Shown here piece by piece: positions 54,202-63,096 of a stretch of 64,000 nucleotides of DNA. Each line of letters starts with the position of its first letter. The stretch's first letter is position 1. This stretch comes from Bradyrhizobium barranii subsp. apii (GTDB lineage: Bacteria > Pseudomonadota > Alphaproteobacteria > Rhizobiales > Xanthobacteraceae), in assembly GCF_011516635.5 (NCBI RefSeq), contig NZ_CP096255.1, positions 6,322,501 through 6,386,500 of the forward strand. Reading direction: 5' to 3'. The translations under genes and the position numbers were made by a program. The notes under the pieces were generated by a model. That model ran no database searches. It worked only from the letters and a program-made list of their open reading frames with translations, and had not been told where the DNA came from.

Positions 54202-55215
54202 TCAGTTCTCATCATCCAGTGCAAGCACGGCAAAGCTCGCGAGCCAGTGCTCTCCCATGTAGTGACCGGCGATATGGGGGAGGCCTGCGGCCAGATGCTC
54301 GCGCGCCGCTTCATGAGCAACGACGCGGCGGGGGTCGCCTGCCGGCAAGGCGTCGCCGAGAGAGCGCCAGCACCAGGCGCGGCTGAGATTGAGCCCGTCG
54401 AGATGAGCGATCTTGCCATCGGTGCGATCGGTGACCGTCGCAGGCTTGAACAGCGTTGCCGGCCGTCGTTCGACCAGCCGCGGCAGAAACCGATCAAACC
54501 AGGGCAGGAACGCGTCCGGGGGCAACAGGCGCCGCATGCACTCGGCTTCGATAAGAGCCGAGGACTGGAAATCGTCGCCGCTCGGCTCACCCCAGGCGGG
54601 GCAGTCCGTGTCCTCACCATACCAGCGCTGGCCAGTCTCGTGCAGCAACCTGGCGAGCACTTCATCCTTTTTGATGCCGGCGTAGTCTGCCGCCATCCGC
54701 AGGCCAAACGCCGTATTGAAATGGGTGCCGACGCGTACGGGATAGAACGCCAACGGCAGGAAGTCGCGAAAGCGTTGCGCGATGATTTCGGCCAGCGGCG
54801 CGAGATTGCGGCTCCAGCGATCGTCAGGGTGGAGCGCCAGTTCAGTCGCGAGCTTCAGGATCCAGGCCCAGCCATACGGCCGCTTGAAGCCGCGGGCAGT
54901 CGGGCGGGCGAAGTAAGCACGTTCGGCGGCAACCTTCTCGGGCACGAATTGCGTATCGAAGAGGGCGCGGATGTCGGAGGCTGCCGCAAGGTCGGGAAAC
55001 CTGCGCAGCAGTCGCGCCAGCATCCAGTAGCTGTGGACACAGGAATGCCAGTCATAGCTGCCGTAGAAGATCGGATGCAGCTGGCTCGGCGTGCGGGCAT
55101 CCGCAGGTTCAGCCAGCGCGTGATCAACGTTATTGGGATATTCGCGCCCGACATGGCCGAGCGCGATGTTGGCAAAATGCGAGGCATGTTCGCGGGTAAG
55201 ACGGGGCGTGGTCAC
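54202..55215 (-). CDS. DUF2891 family protein
   Basis: The 337-residue cytoplasmic protein matches DUF2891, a family of unknown function with an alpha/alpha-toroid look. Typical segments are HPIFYGSYDWHSCVHSYWML, GFKRPYGWAWILKLATEL and PVRVGTHFNTAFGLRMAADY, with many conserved His, Trp and Asp residues such as a glycan-active enzyme would have. It starts with GTG overlapping the stop of the transporter gene, so the two are co-translated. Confidence 0.8.
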   Translation of the reverse strand: MTTPRLTREHASHFANIALGHVGREYPNNVDHALAEPADARTPSQLHPIFYGSYDWHSCVHSYWMLARLLRRFPDLAAASDIRALFDTQFVPEKVAAERAYFARPTARGFKRPYGWAWILKLATELALHPDDRWSRNLAPLAEIIAQRFRDFLPLAFYPVRVGTHFNTAFGLRMAADYAGIKKDEVLARLLHETGQRWYGEDTDCPAWGEPSGDDFQSSALIEAECMRRLLPPDAFLPWFDRFLPRLVERRPATLFKPATVTDRTDGKIAHLDGLNLSRAWCWRSLGDALPAGDPRRVVAHEAAREHLAAGLPHIAGHYMGEHWLASFAVLALDDEN

Positions 55216-56135
55216 GGCTTGGCCTTTCCAGTGTTCCGGCCGATCAATGTCTCGATCAGGCGCGGCAGGAGGTAGATCGGAAATTGCGTCGCCGCGAAGT
55301 ATAGCGCCATGCGTGGCGAGGCGGCAGCACCCAGCGCCGACCAGACCAGGCCGACATTACGGTTGCCGAGGATGAGCCCGACAGTCAGCCGCTGGCCCAA
55401 ATTGCCCGGCAGCAGCACGGCACCAGCTGCTTGAAGGGCGATGTTGCAAGCGAAGGCGAGCCCGAGGCAGAGCGTGGCGGCCTGCACATCCGCCGCGATC
55501 TGCGCGCGAATGTCAGCCATCGTCGCCACCGCAAAGACGAGAAGCGCCGCGACGATGATCCCGTCGACCATCCCGCCATGGGCCGCCAGCACCGGGGCCG
55601 CATGCCGGCGGACCAGGAAAGCCACCCCTTCGGCGCCGCCGATCAACAGCGCCAGACGAAGCGCGAGCTCGAGCGCGCTGATCTCGAGACCGCCGAACCA
55701 GCCTGCAAGAAGCGGCACGGTGACCGGAGCCAGCACCATGGACAACACCGTCACCACGAGCGGCACCGCCCCGTCGAGCCCGAGCATGCGTGCCACCGCT
55801 GCCGTTCCGCTCGATGGCGGCGCCGAGGCGGCGAGCACCGCCGCAAGCGCGATCTCCGGACCAAAGTTCAAGGCGTGACCGGCAACACCGATGACGAGTG
55901 GACAGGCCACCATGACGACGGCCGGCAAGAGCACGGAAAGCGATGGCCGTCGCAGCGTTGCGACGACGGCCTGACTGTCGATCCGCAACAGCGTTCCCAG
56001 CACGATCAGGAAGATCGTGGTTGGCATCAGGGGGCGAGCGAGGTCCGCAAGAGCCGGAAAGACCAATCCAAGCAGGACGCCAAGCGCCAGCAATGTCGGT
56101 CCGCGCGGGATGAAGTGCAGGAGTAAAGACCGCAT
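55212..56135 (-). CDS. Sodium/bile-acid-symporter-like membrane transporter
   Basis: The 307-residue protein has nine to ten hydrophobic helices and resembles the bile acid:sodium symporter/ArsB-like fold: PTTIFLIVLGTLLRIDSQAV, AAVLAASAPPSSGTAAVARM (the unwound motif region) and LTVGLILGNRNVGLVWSALG. I chose the ATG at 56135 (MRSLLLHF), because the longer start at 56186 would leave only 38 bases to the divergent LysR start. It is coupled to DUF2891 and is probably controlled by the LysR gene. Substrate unknown. Confidence 0.75.
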   Translation of the reverse strand: MRSLLLHFIPRGPTLLALGVLLGLVFPALADLARPLMPTTIFLIVLGTLLRIDSQAVVATLRRPSLSVLLPAVVMVACPLVIGVAGHALNFGPEIALAAVLAASAPPSSGTAAVARMLGLDGAVPLVVTVLSMVLAPVTVPLLAGWFGGLEISALELALRLALLIGGAEGVAFLVRRHAAPVLAAHGGMVDGIIVAALLVFAVATMADIRAQIAADVQAATLCLGLAFACNIALQAAGAVLLPGNLGQRLTVGLILGNRNVGLVWSALGAAASPRMALYFAATQFPIYLLPRLIETLIGRNTGKAKP

Positions 56136-56224
56136 ACGCCGCGCCCAATCATGTCGTCTCCGCCAGGAGACCACACCCCGCATCATTCTTGAAATCGATT
56201 ATTACTATATCTATCATCGTTCAA

Positions 56225-57139
56225 ATGAATTTGGCTTCCGTCGACCTCAACCTCCTGGTCGCCTTCGAGGCGCTGATGGAGGAACGCCATGTGACCCGCG
56301 CCGGCCAGCGCATCGGCCTGGCGCAACCGTCCATGAGCAGCACGCTGACGCGGCTGCGTGCGCTGTTTGGCGATGAGCTCTTCGTGCGCTCGGCCTCCGG
56401 CATGCAGCCGACGGCCAAGGCGCTGGCGCTGGCGCGGCCGATCAGCGACGCTCTGGGGCAGATCCGGGGCGTGCTCGAACCCACATCAGCCTTCAATCCG
56501 GCAACAGCCCGCCATCGCCTGTCTATTGCGGCGACCGACTATGGCGACCTCGTCGTGGTGCCGCGACTGGTCGAGGCGTTGCGGCGGGACGCGCCTGGTA
56601 TCGATCTCGTAGTGCGCCCCATCATTGATCCGGCCGCGAGTGTCGCAAGCCTGGAACACGGCGATGTCGACGCGCTGATAGGTGGCCATCTTCCCGCTTC
56701 CCCGCGCATCATCCGATCCACGCTTTTCACGGAGAGTTTCGTCTGCATTCGCGACGCCAAGCGCGCCAAACTGAAAGCCCGTCTCACCAAGGACGATTAC
56801 ACGCGGCTCCCGCATGTGATGTTCTCCTCCGCCGGCGGCGACGGGCTTCCCGGCGCAATCGACACGATGCTGAGCCGGCACGGACGCAAGCGCCGGACCG
56901 CGATCACGCTCGCCCATGTCGTCGCGGTGCCGTTTGCCGTCGCCGGCACCGATCTCGTGGCAACCATGGCCGAGCGCGTCGCGCGCCGCTTCGCGACAGC
57001 CGCCGGCGTATCTGTCGTTCCGATTCCCTACGATGTGGAGCCATTCACCATCGACCTTCTCCACACGCGCCGCGCCATGGCCAATCCGGCGCTGCGCTGG
57101 TTCATCGAACTGGTCAATCGCGTCTGCGGGACGCTGTAG
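56225..57139 (+). CDS. LysR-family transcriptional regulator (NodD-like group)
   Basis: The 304-residue protein starts MNLASVDLNLLVAFEALMEE with the helix-turn-helix VTRAGQRIGLAQPSMSSTLT, then LFGDELFVRSASGMQPTAKA. The effector domain (IAATDYGDLVVVPRLVEAL, GHLPASPRIIRSTLFTESFV) and start place it in the NodD/PcpR-like subgroup, though it is not NodD itself. The TTG at 56189 is an alternative start. It diverges from the transporter/DUF2891 pair; the AT-rich sequence at 56195-56222 contains an imperfect dyad (GATTAT, ATCATC) that may be its site. Confidence 0.87.
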   Translation: MNLASVDLNLLVAFEALMEERHVTRAGQRIGLAQPSMSSTLTRLRALFGDELFVRSASGMQPTAKALALARPISDALGQIRGVLEPTSAFNPATARHRLSIAATDYGDLVVVPRLVEALRRDAPGIDLVVRPIIDPAASVASLEHGDVDALIGGHLPASPRIIRSTLFTESFVCIRDAKRAKLKARLTKDDYTRLPHVMFSSAGGDGLPGAIDTMLSRHGRKRRTAITLAHVVAVPFAVAGTDLVATMAERVARRFATAAGVSVVPIPYDVEPFTIDLLHTRRAMANPALRWFIELVNRVCGTL

Positions 57140-57164
57140 CGATCGGCGGGCCGGCAGCAGGCTG

Positions 57165-57566
57165 CTATTCCCGCTCAATCAGCTGCGCGATCTCCCAGAC
57201 ATGGCCTGAGGGGTCGGCAAAGGACGCAGTTCGTCGCCCCCACGGACGGTCGATCGGGCCATTGAGCAGATCGACGCCAATCTCCCGCAGGGCTGAACAG
57301 ACCTGATCGACGTCGACGACCCTGATCGTCAGGAGTGCGCGCGCCCCTGCGGAGGACTGCGCGACACGCAGCGGCTCGACAAGCGGCGGTGCCTGAGACG
57401 CGTCGAGAAGATTGACCAGGAGCCCACCAAATCGAAGCACGGATGAGACCGCATCTTCCCAGACCGTCTCGGACGCGAAAACCTTGGCGTAAAACGCTTT
57501 CGACGACGCAATGTCATCGACGAACAATGTGATGACTTCAACTTCGCTTGGCAGACCATTGACCAT
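57165..57566 (-). CDS. VOC-family (glyoxalase-like) protein
   Basis: The 133-residue protein has the two beta-alpha-beta-beta-beta repeats of the vicinal oxygen chelate fold: EVITLFVDDIASSKAFYAKV, SVLRFGGLLVNLLDA, then LLTIRVVDVDQVCSALREIG and RTASFADPSGHVWEIAQ. Catalytic role is not clear; many such proteins are resistance or isomerase-like proteins. Confidence 0.85.
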   Translation of the reverse strand: MVNGLPSEVEVITLFVDDIASSKAFYAKVFASETVWEDAVSSVLRFGGLLVNLLDASQAPPLVEPLRVAQSSAGARALLTIRVVDVDQVCSALREIGVDLLNGPIDRPWGRRTASFADPSGHVWEIAQLIERE

Positions 57567-57664
57567 GTCGTCCTGCTCCTCACCGTTGCTGCGGCAGCCT
57601 GCACAAGCGTGACAAGCCGCCTGCCGCTATATCTCACGATGTTAGAGCATGGCGCAATTCGGCG

Positions 57665-57685
57665 AGCCGGGTCATCGACCCGGCT
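57665..57685 (-). terminator. Hairpin after the class II aldolase gene
   Basis: AGCCGGGTC, a 3-base loop and GACCCGGCT form a perfect 9-base stem 16 bases past the aldolase stop. No clear T run follows, so it may stop transcription weakly or protect the 3' end of the catabolic cluster's transcript. Confidence 0.5.
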
Positions 57686-57700
57686 TGGAAGCCTCGATCC

Positions 57701-58483
57701 CTAATTGAATAGATCCGGTTCCGCCTCGGTGATCCAGTCCCACAACGGCTGAAAGCTGAAATAGCCGCCCTTGTGCGTTCCGACCTGCCGCGAGGTCAGG
57801 CTGGCGATCTCGTGGGGGATCGGCTTTGGCGTACCGGCGGCTTCCGCAAGCAGCTGGGCACGCGCGGCATTGTCCATGGCGATGTAGCACCAGGCGGCAG
57901 CCTCGATGGTCGGTCCGACCGTGAGCAGGCCGTGGTTCTGCAAGATGGCCGCCTTCTTCGATCCCAGCGCCTGCGCGATCTTGCGGCCCTCTTCCGCCTC
58001 CAGCACGACGCCGGAGAACGGATCGAACAGCACGTGATCCTCGTAGAAGGCGCAGGAATCCTGCGTCAGCGGATCGAGCAGGCGGCCGAGCGCCGACCAG
58101 GCCTTGCCATAGGTCGAATGGGTGTGCGCGGCCGCGATCACCTCAGGATGCGCGGCGTGGATCGCGGAGTGAATCACGAAGCCGGCCTGGTTGATCGGCT
58201 TGTCACCGATCAGGATGTTGCCATCGTGATCGACGAGCTGAAGATCCGATACCTTGATCTGGCTGAAATGCTTCGACAGCGGATTGGTCCAGAACCGTTC
58301 GGGGAACTCCGGATCGCGCACGGTGACGTGGCCTGCGAGCCCCTGATCGAACCCGTAGCGCGAGAACAGGCGGAATGTTGCGGCAAGCCGCTGTTTGCGG
58401 TGCAGCCGCTCTTCCTCGAACGTCGCGGCCGGCGTGCGCTCGACCAGAGAGTATTTCTTGGGCTTCTCGACGACCTTGTTCAT
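57701..58483 (-). CDS. Class II aldolase/adducin-family protein
   Basis: The 260-residue protein matches class II aldolases, zinc enzymes such as fuculose-phosphate aldolase or decarboxylases. Visible are YGFDQGLAGHVTVRDPEFPE, the zinc pair in AAAHTHSTYGKAWSA, and KKAAILQNHGLLTVG with the third His. The ATG at 58483 has AAAGGAAAGG upstream. It lies 17 bases after a 2-hydroxyacid dehydrogenase gene in the same direction. Substrate unknown; this type is frequent in aromatic or sugar-acid catabolism. Confidence 0.85.
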   Translation of the reverse strand: MNKVVEKPKKYSLVERTPAATFEEERLHRKQRLAATFRLFSRYGFDQGLAGHVTVRDPEFPERFWTNPLSKHFSQIKVSDLQLVDHDGNILIGDKPINQAGFVIHSAIHAAHPEVIAAAHTHSTYGKAWSALGRLLDPLTQDSCAFYEDHVLFDPFSGVVLEAEEGRKIAQALGSKKAAILQNHGLLTVGPTIEAAAWCYIAMDNAARAQLLAEAAGTPKPIPHEIASLTSRQVGTHKGGYFSFQPLWDWITEAEPDLFN

Positions 58484-58499
58484 TGTTGCCTTTCCTTTT

Positions 58500-59492
58500 T
58501 TAGTATTCGAGATCCTTGTCGAAGACGTCGGCCAGCGCCACGCCATGGGCGTAGGCGTCGAGGTTGACCAGCGTTTTATCGGCCAGCCGCTTGGCATCCT
58601 CGCCACCCGTCCATGACACATGCGGGGTCAGGACGACCTTGGGATGGCGATAGATCGGATCGCCCTCCGGCGGCGGCTCGGGATCGGTGACGTCGAGCGT
58701 CGCGCCGGCAATCCGCCCCTCGTCGAGCGCCTGCAACAGCGCACCCTGATCGACGATCCGCCCTCGCGCGACATTGATTAGGTGCAGCGACGTCTTGGCC
58801 CGCGCCAGCACATCGGCGTTGATCAGACGCGCGGTCTTGGTCGTCGCCGGCAGAGCAAGGACGAGATGATCGGAAGCCGCGACCAGTTCCTCGATGCTAT
58901 CAACCGGCTGGATGCCCGGAAGGACGTATGGCCAGGCCGAGCGCCTGAGAACCCTGATGTTGACACCGAACGGCTTGGCCCGCTCGGCGACTGCGCGGCC
59001 GATCGCGCCGAAGCCGGCAATCCCGATCGTCTTGCCGGTGAGCGAGCCCAGCGGACTGATCTTCCACTGCTCGCGATTGCGCGGCCGGATGTCATGGATG
59101 CGCTTCTCGAAGCCGAGAATCGCCGCAAGGACATATTCCGCGATCGGATCAGCCGAGATGCCGCGGCCGACCGTGACCACCGGACCGTCGAGCAGCCATG
59201 CCGGAAAGAAATCGACTCCCGTCGATGCGGTCTGGATCCAGTGCAGGCCAAACGGCCAGCCGGCCGGCTTCTCCGCAGGCGCTTTGTGCCAGCCCACGAG
59301 CGGCCGCGTCAGCAGCACGTCGGCTTCGGGAGCAACCTCCCAGGGAGCGCGATCGGCGGAATGATCGATGATCAGCGGGCGCGACCAGTGATCGACCAGC
59401 GCCGCACGAATGTCCGGGCCAAGCTGATTGACGATGATCGGCGATCGCACGCTGGTGGAGGCGCGCTGGCTTTCAATTCGGGGAGTGTTCAT
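58500..59492 (-). CDS. D-2-hydroxyacid dehydrogenase (NAD-binding)
   Basis: The 330-residue protein has the formate/glycerate dehydrogenase fold: NAD motif GIAGFGAIGRAVAERAKPFG, catalytic Arg in INVARGRIVDQGALL, Glu in TLDVTDPEPPPEGDP and His in VLTPHVSWTGG. It reduces a 2-ketoacid to the D-2-hydroxyacid or the reverse. It forms an operon with the aldolase downstream. Confidence 0.88.
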   Translation of the reverse strand: MNTPRIESQRASTSVRSPIIVNQLGPDIRAALVDHWSRPLIIDHSADRAPWEVAPEADVLLTRPLVGWHKAPAEKPAGWPFGLHWIQTASTGVDFFPAWLLDGPVVTVGRGISADPIAEYVLAAILGFEKRIHDIRPRNREQWKISPLGSLTGKTIGIAGFGAIGRAVAERAKPFGVNIRVLRRSAWPYVLPGIQPVDSIEELVAASDHLVLALPATTKTARLINADVLARAKTSLHLINVARGRIVDQGALLQALDEGRIAGATLDVTDPEPPPEGDPIYRHPKVVLTPHVSWTGGEDAKRLADKTLVNLDAYAHGVALADVFDKDLEY

Positions 59493-59932
59493 GTCACGCA
59501 GTCACGTTGGCAACGATCCGGATATGCTAGGCGTTTGCTGCAAGATAGTCCTTTCAAAGATGACGGGTGTCTTGCAACAAGAGGACGACGCGCTTCGACA
59601 AGACATAAGAATTTGTCTCCGGAGCCTTGGCGCTTCTGCGGGGGCCGCGCCCGACGCGACCAAGTGCTCGAACCTGAGACCCACTGATTAAGAGCCAGTT
59701 GGTCCCATCCCAAGAAGTCGCGTCATTGATCGAATAGGTCGTAGTTAGCTGCGAGAGTGCAAAGAAGCTGCGCTTTCCGGGACCAATCCGCCTGCTTCAA
59801 AACGTGAACCGCTCGATGCCGCAGTCGGTCGTCGCGGCGCTTCCTGTTCAGGAGTCGAATCTAATGGAGTGACCTCGTGGAACTCGAATACCTCACGCAG
59901 GAGGGCGTTTCCGCGCTGGCGCAGCACAAAGC
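59493..59932. other. Intergenic stretch with tRNA-Lys-like relic
   Basis: No protein gene was recognised in these 440 bases. A tRNA half is listed separately. The promoter of the dehydrogenase/aldolase pair should lie at its left end. Confidence 0.5.
59664..59702 (-). pseudogene. tRNA-Lys (CTT) partial relic
   Basis: The minus strand reads CTGGCTCTTAATCAGTGGGT then CTCAGGTTCGAGC, which matches the anticodon arm (loop CTCTTAA), variable loop and 5' half of the T arm of bacterial tRNA-Lys with very few differences. The acceptor stem, D arm and 3' end do not follow, so it is not functional. Such halves often mark integration ends at tRNA genes. Confidence 0.55.
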
Positions 59933-61630
59933 TTAATTTAGCGACAGCAGGGCATCACTGATCTTCTCGGCCGTCATGATCACGGGGATGTTGGTATTGG
60001 CCGTCGGCAGCCGCGGCATGATCGAGGCATCCGCCACAAAGATGTTCTCGCTGCCGATCACCCTGCCCCCGGGATCGACCACCGCCATCCGGTCGGCGGG
60101 ATCGCCCGCGCGGCATGTCCCCACTGGATGCCAGACTCCGAACACGCTTTGCCGTACGAAAACTTCGAGGGCACGGTCGTCGGCAAGCGTCGCCTGGAAG
60201 GCCGTGCCGTTGAGCAGCACGAGCCGGATCACAAGCGCCCTGAGGCCCGCGGGTATGTCGAGCATTGGCCCGAGGATGGACGCAACGATGCGATTGACGG
60301 TGCCGTACCGGCTCAGCCGCTTGATCCGCGGAGAAAAGGAGGCCGGGAAGAAATCGCCCGCCTCCGGGTTGAGCGCGGGATGAACGACAATCTTCGCGAG
60401 CAGCCGGACGGCCGCGACCATCCGTTCGAGATCGCGTCGGTCGGACAGCAGGTTGAAATCGACCACAGGATAGGTTTTCGGGTCGCGGCTCGCCAGCGTG
60501 AGCGAGCCGCTCGAATACGGCCGGTTGCACCAGAGAAAGTAGAGACCAAGCCGCGTGCCCAGCGCATGCCACCCGCCGCGCGCCGCGGCCGTGATGTACA
60601 TGTCGGAGGCGTCGCAGCCGGGATGTTCGGACGAGAAGCGCATCGCCGCGAAATTGGGACGCCGCCGGGCAAGCGGCAAGCGCAACCGCCGCGGCAAATA
60701 TTGACAGAAGGTCAGTGCGGGATGATCGCGCAGATTGCTGCCGACGCCGGGCAGATCGATCGCCACGGGAATGCCGAGCGCTTGCAGCGCCGCACCTGGG
60801 CCGATGCCCGCCCGCATCAGGATCGCCGGCGATTGCAGCGCGCCTGCGGTCAGGATCACGCGGCCGGCGGCGACGGCGAGCTTCTGCCCGCCCCGCGCGA
60901 CCACCACGCCCCTCGCGCGGCGGCCATCGAGCTGGAGTTGTTCGACCTCGCTGTCCGCCCAGATGGTCAGGTTCGGCCGCGCGCGCGCTGCTGCGTCGAG
61001 ATATCCGGCGGCGGTCGAGACGCGCCGGTCGTTGCGATTGGAGAAGGCCGGCGGAAAGATGCCGTCCTCGAACTCGCCGTTCTGGTCCCTTCGGAACGGC
61101 AGGCCGGTTGCCGACAAAGCCTCTCCCACGGCCTTGCCAAACGGCGGCATCGCCTCGCGCGCGATGCGGCGGATCGGGATTGGGCCGTGCTTGCCATGCA
61201 GCGGGCCGTGGAAATCCAGGTCCGTTTCGAGCTTGAGGAAGTACGGCAGCACATCCGCCCATCCCCAGCCGCGCGCGCCGAGATCGCGCCATTCGTCATA
61301 ATCACGCGGCAGGCCGCGATTGGCCGATTGCACGTTGATGCTGGAGCCACCGCCCATCACCCGGCCCTGCTCGTAGGCGCGGACGATCGGCTTGCCCTCG
61401 GCATTGCGGCCGGCGGCCGCTGACAGGCCCGGCCAGATGTATTTGTCGCCGAAGAACAGCGTCATCGGATAGCTGTCGAGGATTTCCGGCGGCGTCGCCT
61501 CGGGCGGCGTGTCCATCCCGGCTTCGATCAGAAGCACGCGGCGGCTTCCGTCTGCGGAAAGCCGATTGGCGAGCACGCAGCCCGCCGATCCGCCACCGAC
61601 GATGACGTCGTCGAAATGCAGCCCATCCAT
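59933..61630 (-). CDS. GMC-family flavin oxidoreductase (choline-dehydrogenase-like)
   Basis: The 565-residue FAD enzyme has the dinucleotide motif VIVGGGSAGCVLANRLS, GMC signature 1 GRVMGGGSSINVQSANRG, signature 2 GALQSPAILMRAGIG, and the catalytic His in FGVWHPVGTCRAGDPADRMA, ending NTNIPVIMTAEKISDAL. It oxidises an alcohol, sugar or choline-like compound. I chose the ATG at 61630, which has GACGGGA upstream, over the TTG at 61648. It lies 63 bases after the MFS carrier gene in the same direction, so the carrier may import its substrate. Confidence 0.88.
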   Translation of the reverse strand: MDGLHFDDVIVGGGSAGCVLANRLSADGSRRVLLIEAGMDTPPEATPPEILDSYPMTLFFGDKYIWPGLSAAAGRNAEGKPIVRAYEQGRVMGGGSSINVQSANRGLPRDYDEWRDLGARGWGWADVLPYFLKLETDLDFHGPLHGKHGPIPIRRIAREAMPPFGKAVGEALSATGLPFRRDQNGEFEDGIFPPAFSNRNDRRVSTAAGYLDAAARARPNLTIWADSEVEQLQLDGRRARGVVVARGGQKLAVAAGRVILTAGALQSPAILMRAGIGPGAALQALGIPVAIDLPGVGSNLRDHPALTFCQYLPRRLRLPLARRRPNFAAMRFSSEHPGCDASDMYITAAARGGWHALGTRLGLYFLWCNRPYSSGSLTLASRDPKTYPVVDFNLLSDRRDLERMVAAVRLLAKIVVHPALNPEAGDFFPASFSPRIKRLSRYGTVNRIVASILGPMLDIPAGLRALVIRLVLLNGTAFQATLADDRALEVFVRQSVFGVWHPVGTCRAGDPADRMAVVDPGGRVIGSENIFVADASIMPRLPTANTNIPVIMTAEKISDALLSLN

Positions 61631-61693
61631 TCCCGTCTCGTCGCGCAATTCGATGGATCGGCGCGGCCACGAATGCGGCCGCGCCGATTTGGC

Positions 61694-63025
61694 TCAGCGG
61701 AAGTTACCCTTGGTCTCGGGGATCACGACCGCACCAATCAGGTAGATCACGAACACGCCGACTGCGAAGTAGGCCAGCGACATCGGGATCTCCGCAGGAC
61801 TACCGCTCACCAGCGAGACGAAGGTCGGCATCATGCCGCCCAGCGCGAAGCCGATATTCCAGGACAGGCCCGTGCCGCTCGCGCGCAACGCGGTCGGAAA
61901 ACGCTCGTTGAGGAAGATCAGCACCGGCGCATAGCCGGCATTGCCGATGAAGGCGATCGCGAGCGCATAGAGCGTGATTTGCGTCGTGTCCTTGGTCGCC
62001 GCGAGATTGAGATAGCACAGCGGCAGCAGCACCGCGGCCAGGACACCGATGATGAGGAACGTCTTTTTGCGGCCGATACGATCGCTCAGCGCGCCGACCA
62101 GCACGGCCGAGAAGAACGCCGACACGCTCGCGCCCATCAGGATCAACGACGAGGTCTGGTTCGGGACCGCATTGATGACTTTCAGGAAGCTCGGCAGGTA
62201 GCCCGAGGTCAGGTAATAGCCGGCGCCGCCACCGAAGGTGATGAGAAGGTTGACCAGCAGCACGCCGCGATATTCGCCGGAGAACACGTCCCTGACCGGC
62301 GCCTTCGAGACCTTCGCCTGCTTGTTACCCTGCTGGCGCTTGAGCTCCTTGAAGTAAGGCGACTCCTCGAGGTTGCGGAAGATGAACCAGCCGAGCAGCG
62401 AGCTCAGCAGCCCCGAGAAGAACATGAAGCGCCAGCCCCATACCGCGAAGGCATCGCCGGGGAAGATCGACGACGTGATCAGGAAGATGAAGGACGCGAG
62501 CAGCGCACCGATGCCGGCGCCACCGCCGCCGACCAGACCCGACATCGCGCCGCGCCATTGCGCCGGCACCGACTCGGTGCCGATGGTGTGGGTGGAGGCC
62601 ACGACGCCGCCGACGAAGATGCCCTGCACCAGACGCAGGATCGGGAAGAGGATCGGCGCGATCACACCGACCTGCGCGATGGTCGGCAACAGACCGAACG
62701 CCGCCGTGCTGATGCCGACACCGATGATGGCGATCAGCATGGCCTGCTTGCGGCCGTGCACGTCGGCATAATGCCCGAACACCGCCGAGCCCAGCGGCCG
62801 CATCAGGAGCGTCACGGCGAACGAGCCGTAGACCGCGGCGAGCGACAGCGCTGGGTTGCTCGACGGAAAGAACAGCGCGCCAACGACCGGCGCCACGTAG
62901 AGCAAAATGAACAAATCGAACAGATCCAGCGCCCATCCGAGCACCGATGCGATGATCGCATTGACCATCTGCTTGTTATCCGCCGACGCTTGCGCGCCGG
63001 CGACCGGCATATCCATCTCAGCCAT
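61694..63025 (-). CDS. MFS transporter (metabolite:H+ symporter type)
   Basis: The 443-residue protein has twelve hydrophobic helices. The N-terminal WALDLFDLFILLYVAPVV, loop FGHYADVHGRKQAMLIAIIG and the RLVQGIFVGGVVASTHTIGT segment are typical of the aromatic-acid or sialic/dicarboxylate MFS symporters. GGGGAGGT precedes the ATG at 63025. It probably imports an organic acid or aromatic compound for the neighbouring catabolic enzymes. Confidence 0.87.
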   Translation of the reverse strand: MAEMDMPVAGAQASADNKQMVNAIIASVLGWALDLFDLFILLYVAPVVGALFFPSSNPALSLAAVYGSFAVTLLMRPLGSAVFGHYADVHGRKQAMLIAIIGVGISTAAFGLLPTIAQVGVIAPILFPILRLVQGIFVGGVVASTHTIGTESVPAQWRGAMSGLVGGGGAGIGALLASFIFLITSSIFPGDAFAVWGWRFMFFSGLLSSLLGWFIFRNLEESPYFKELKRQQGNKQAKVSKAPVRDVFSGEYRGVLLVNLLITFGGGAGYYLTSGYLPSFLKVINAVPNQTSSLILMGASVSAFFSAVLVGALSDRIGRKKTFLIIGVLAAVLLPLCYLNLAATKDTTQITLYALAIAFIGNAGYAPVLIFLNERFPTALRASGTGLSWNIGFALGGMMPTFVSLVSGSPAEIPMSLAYFAVGVFVIYLIGAVVIPETKGNFR

Positions 63026-63096
63026 GTTGTTTACCTCCCCCGTTTTGATAGAGCCGCGGCTCGCGTCATTGCGAACCGCGGCAGTTTTGTCGCGTA

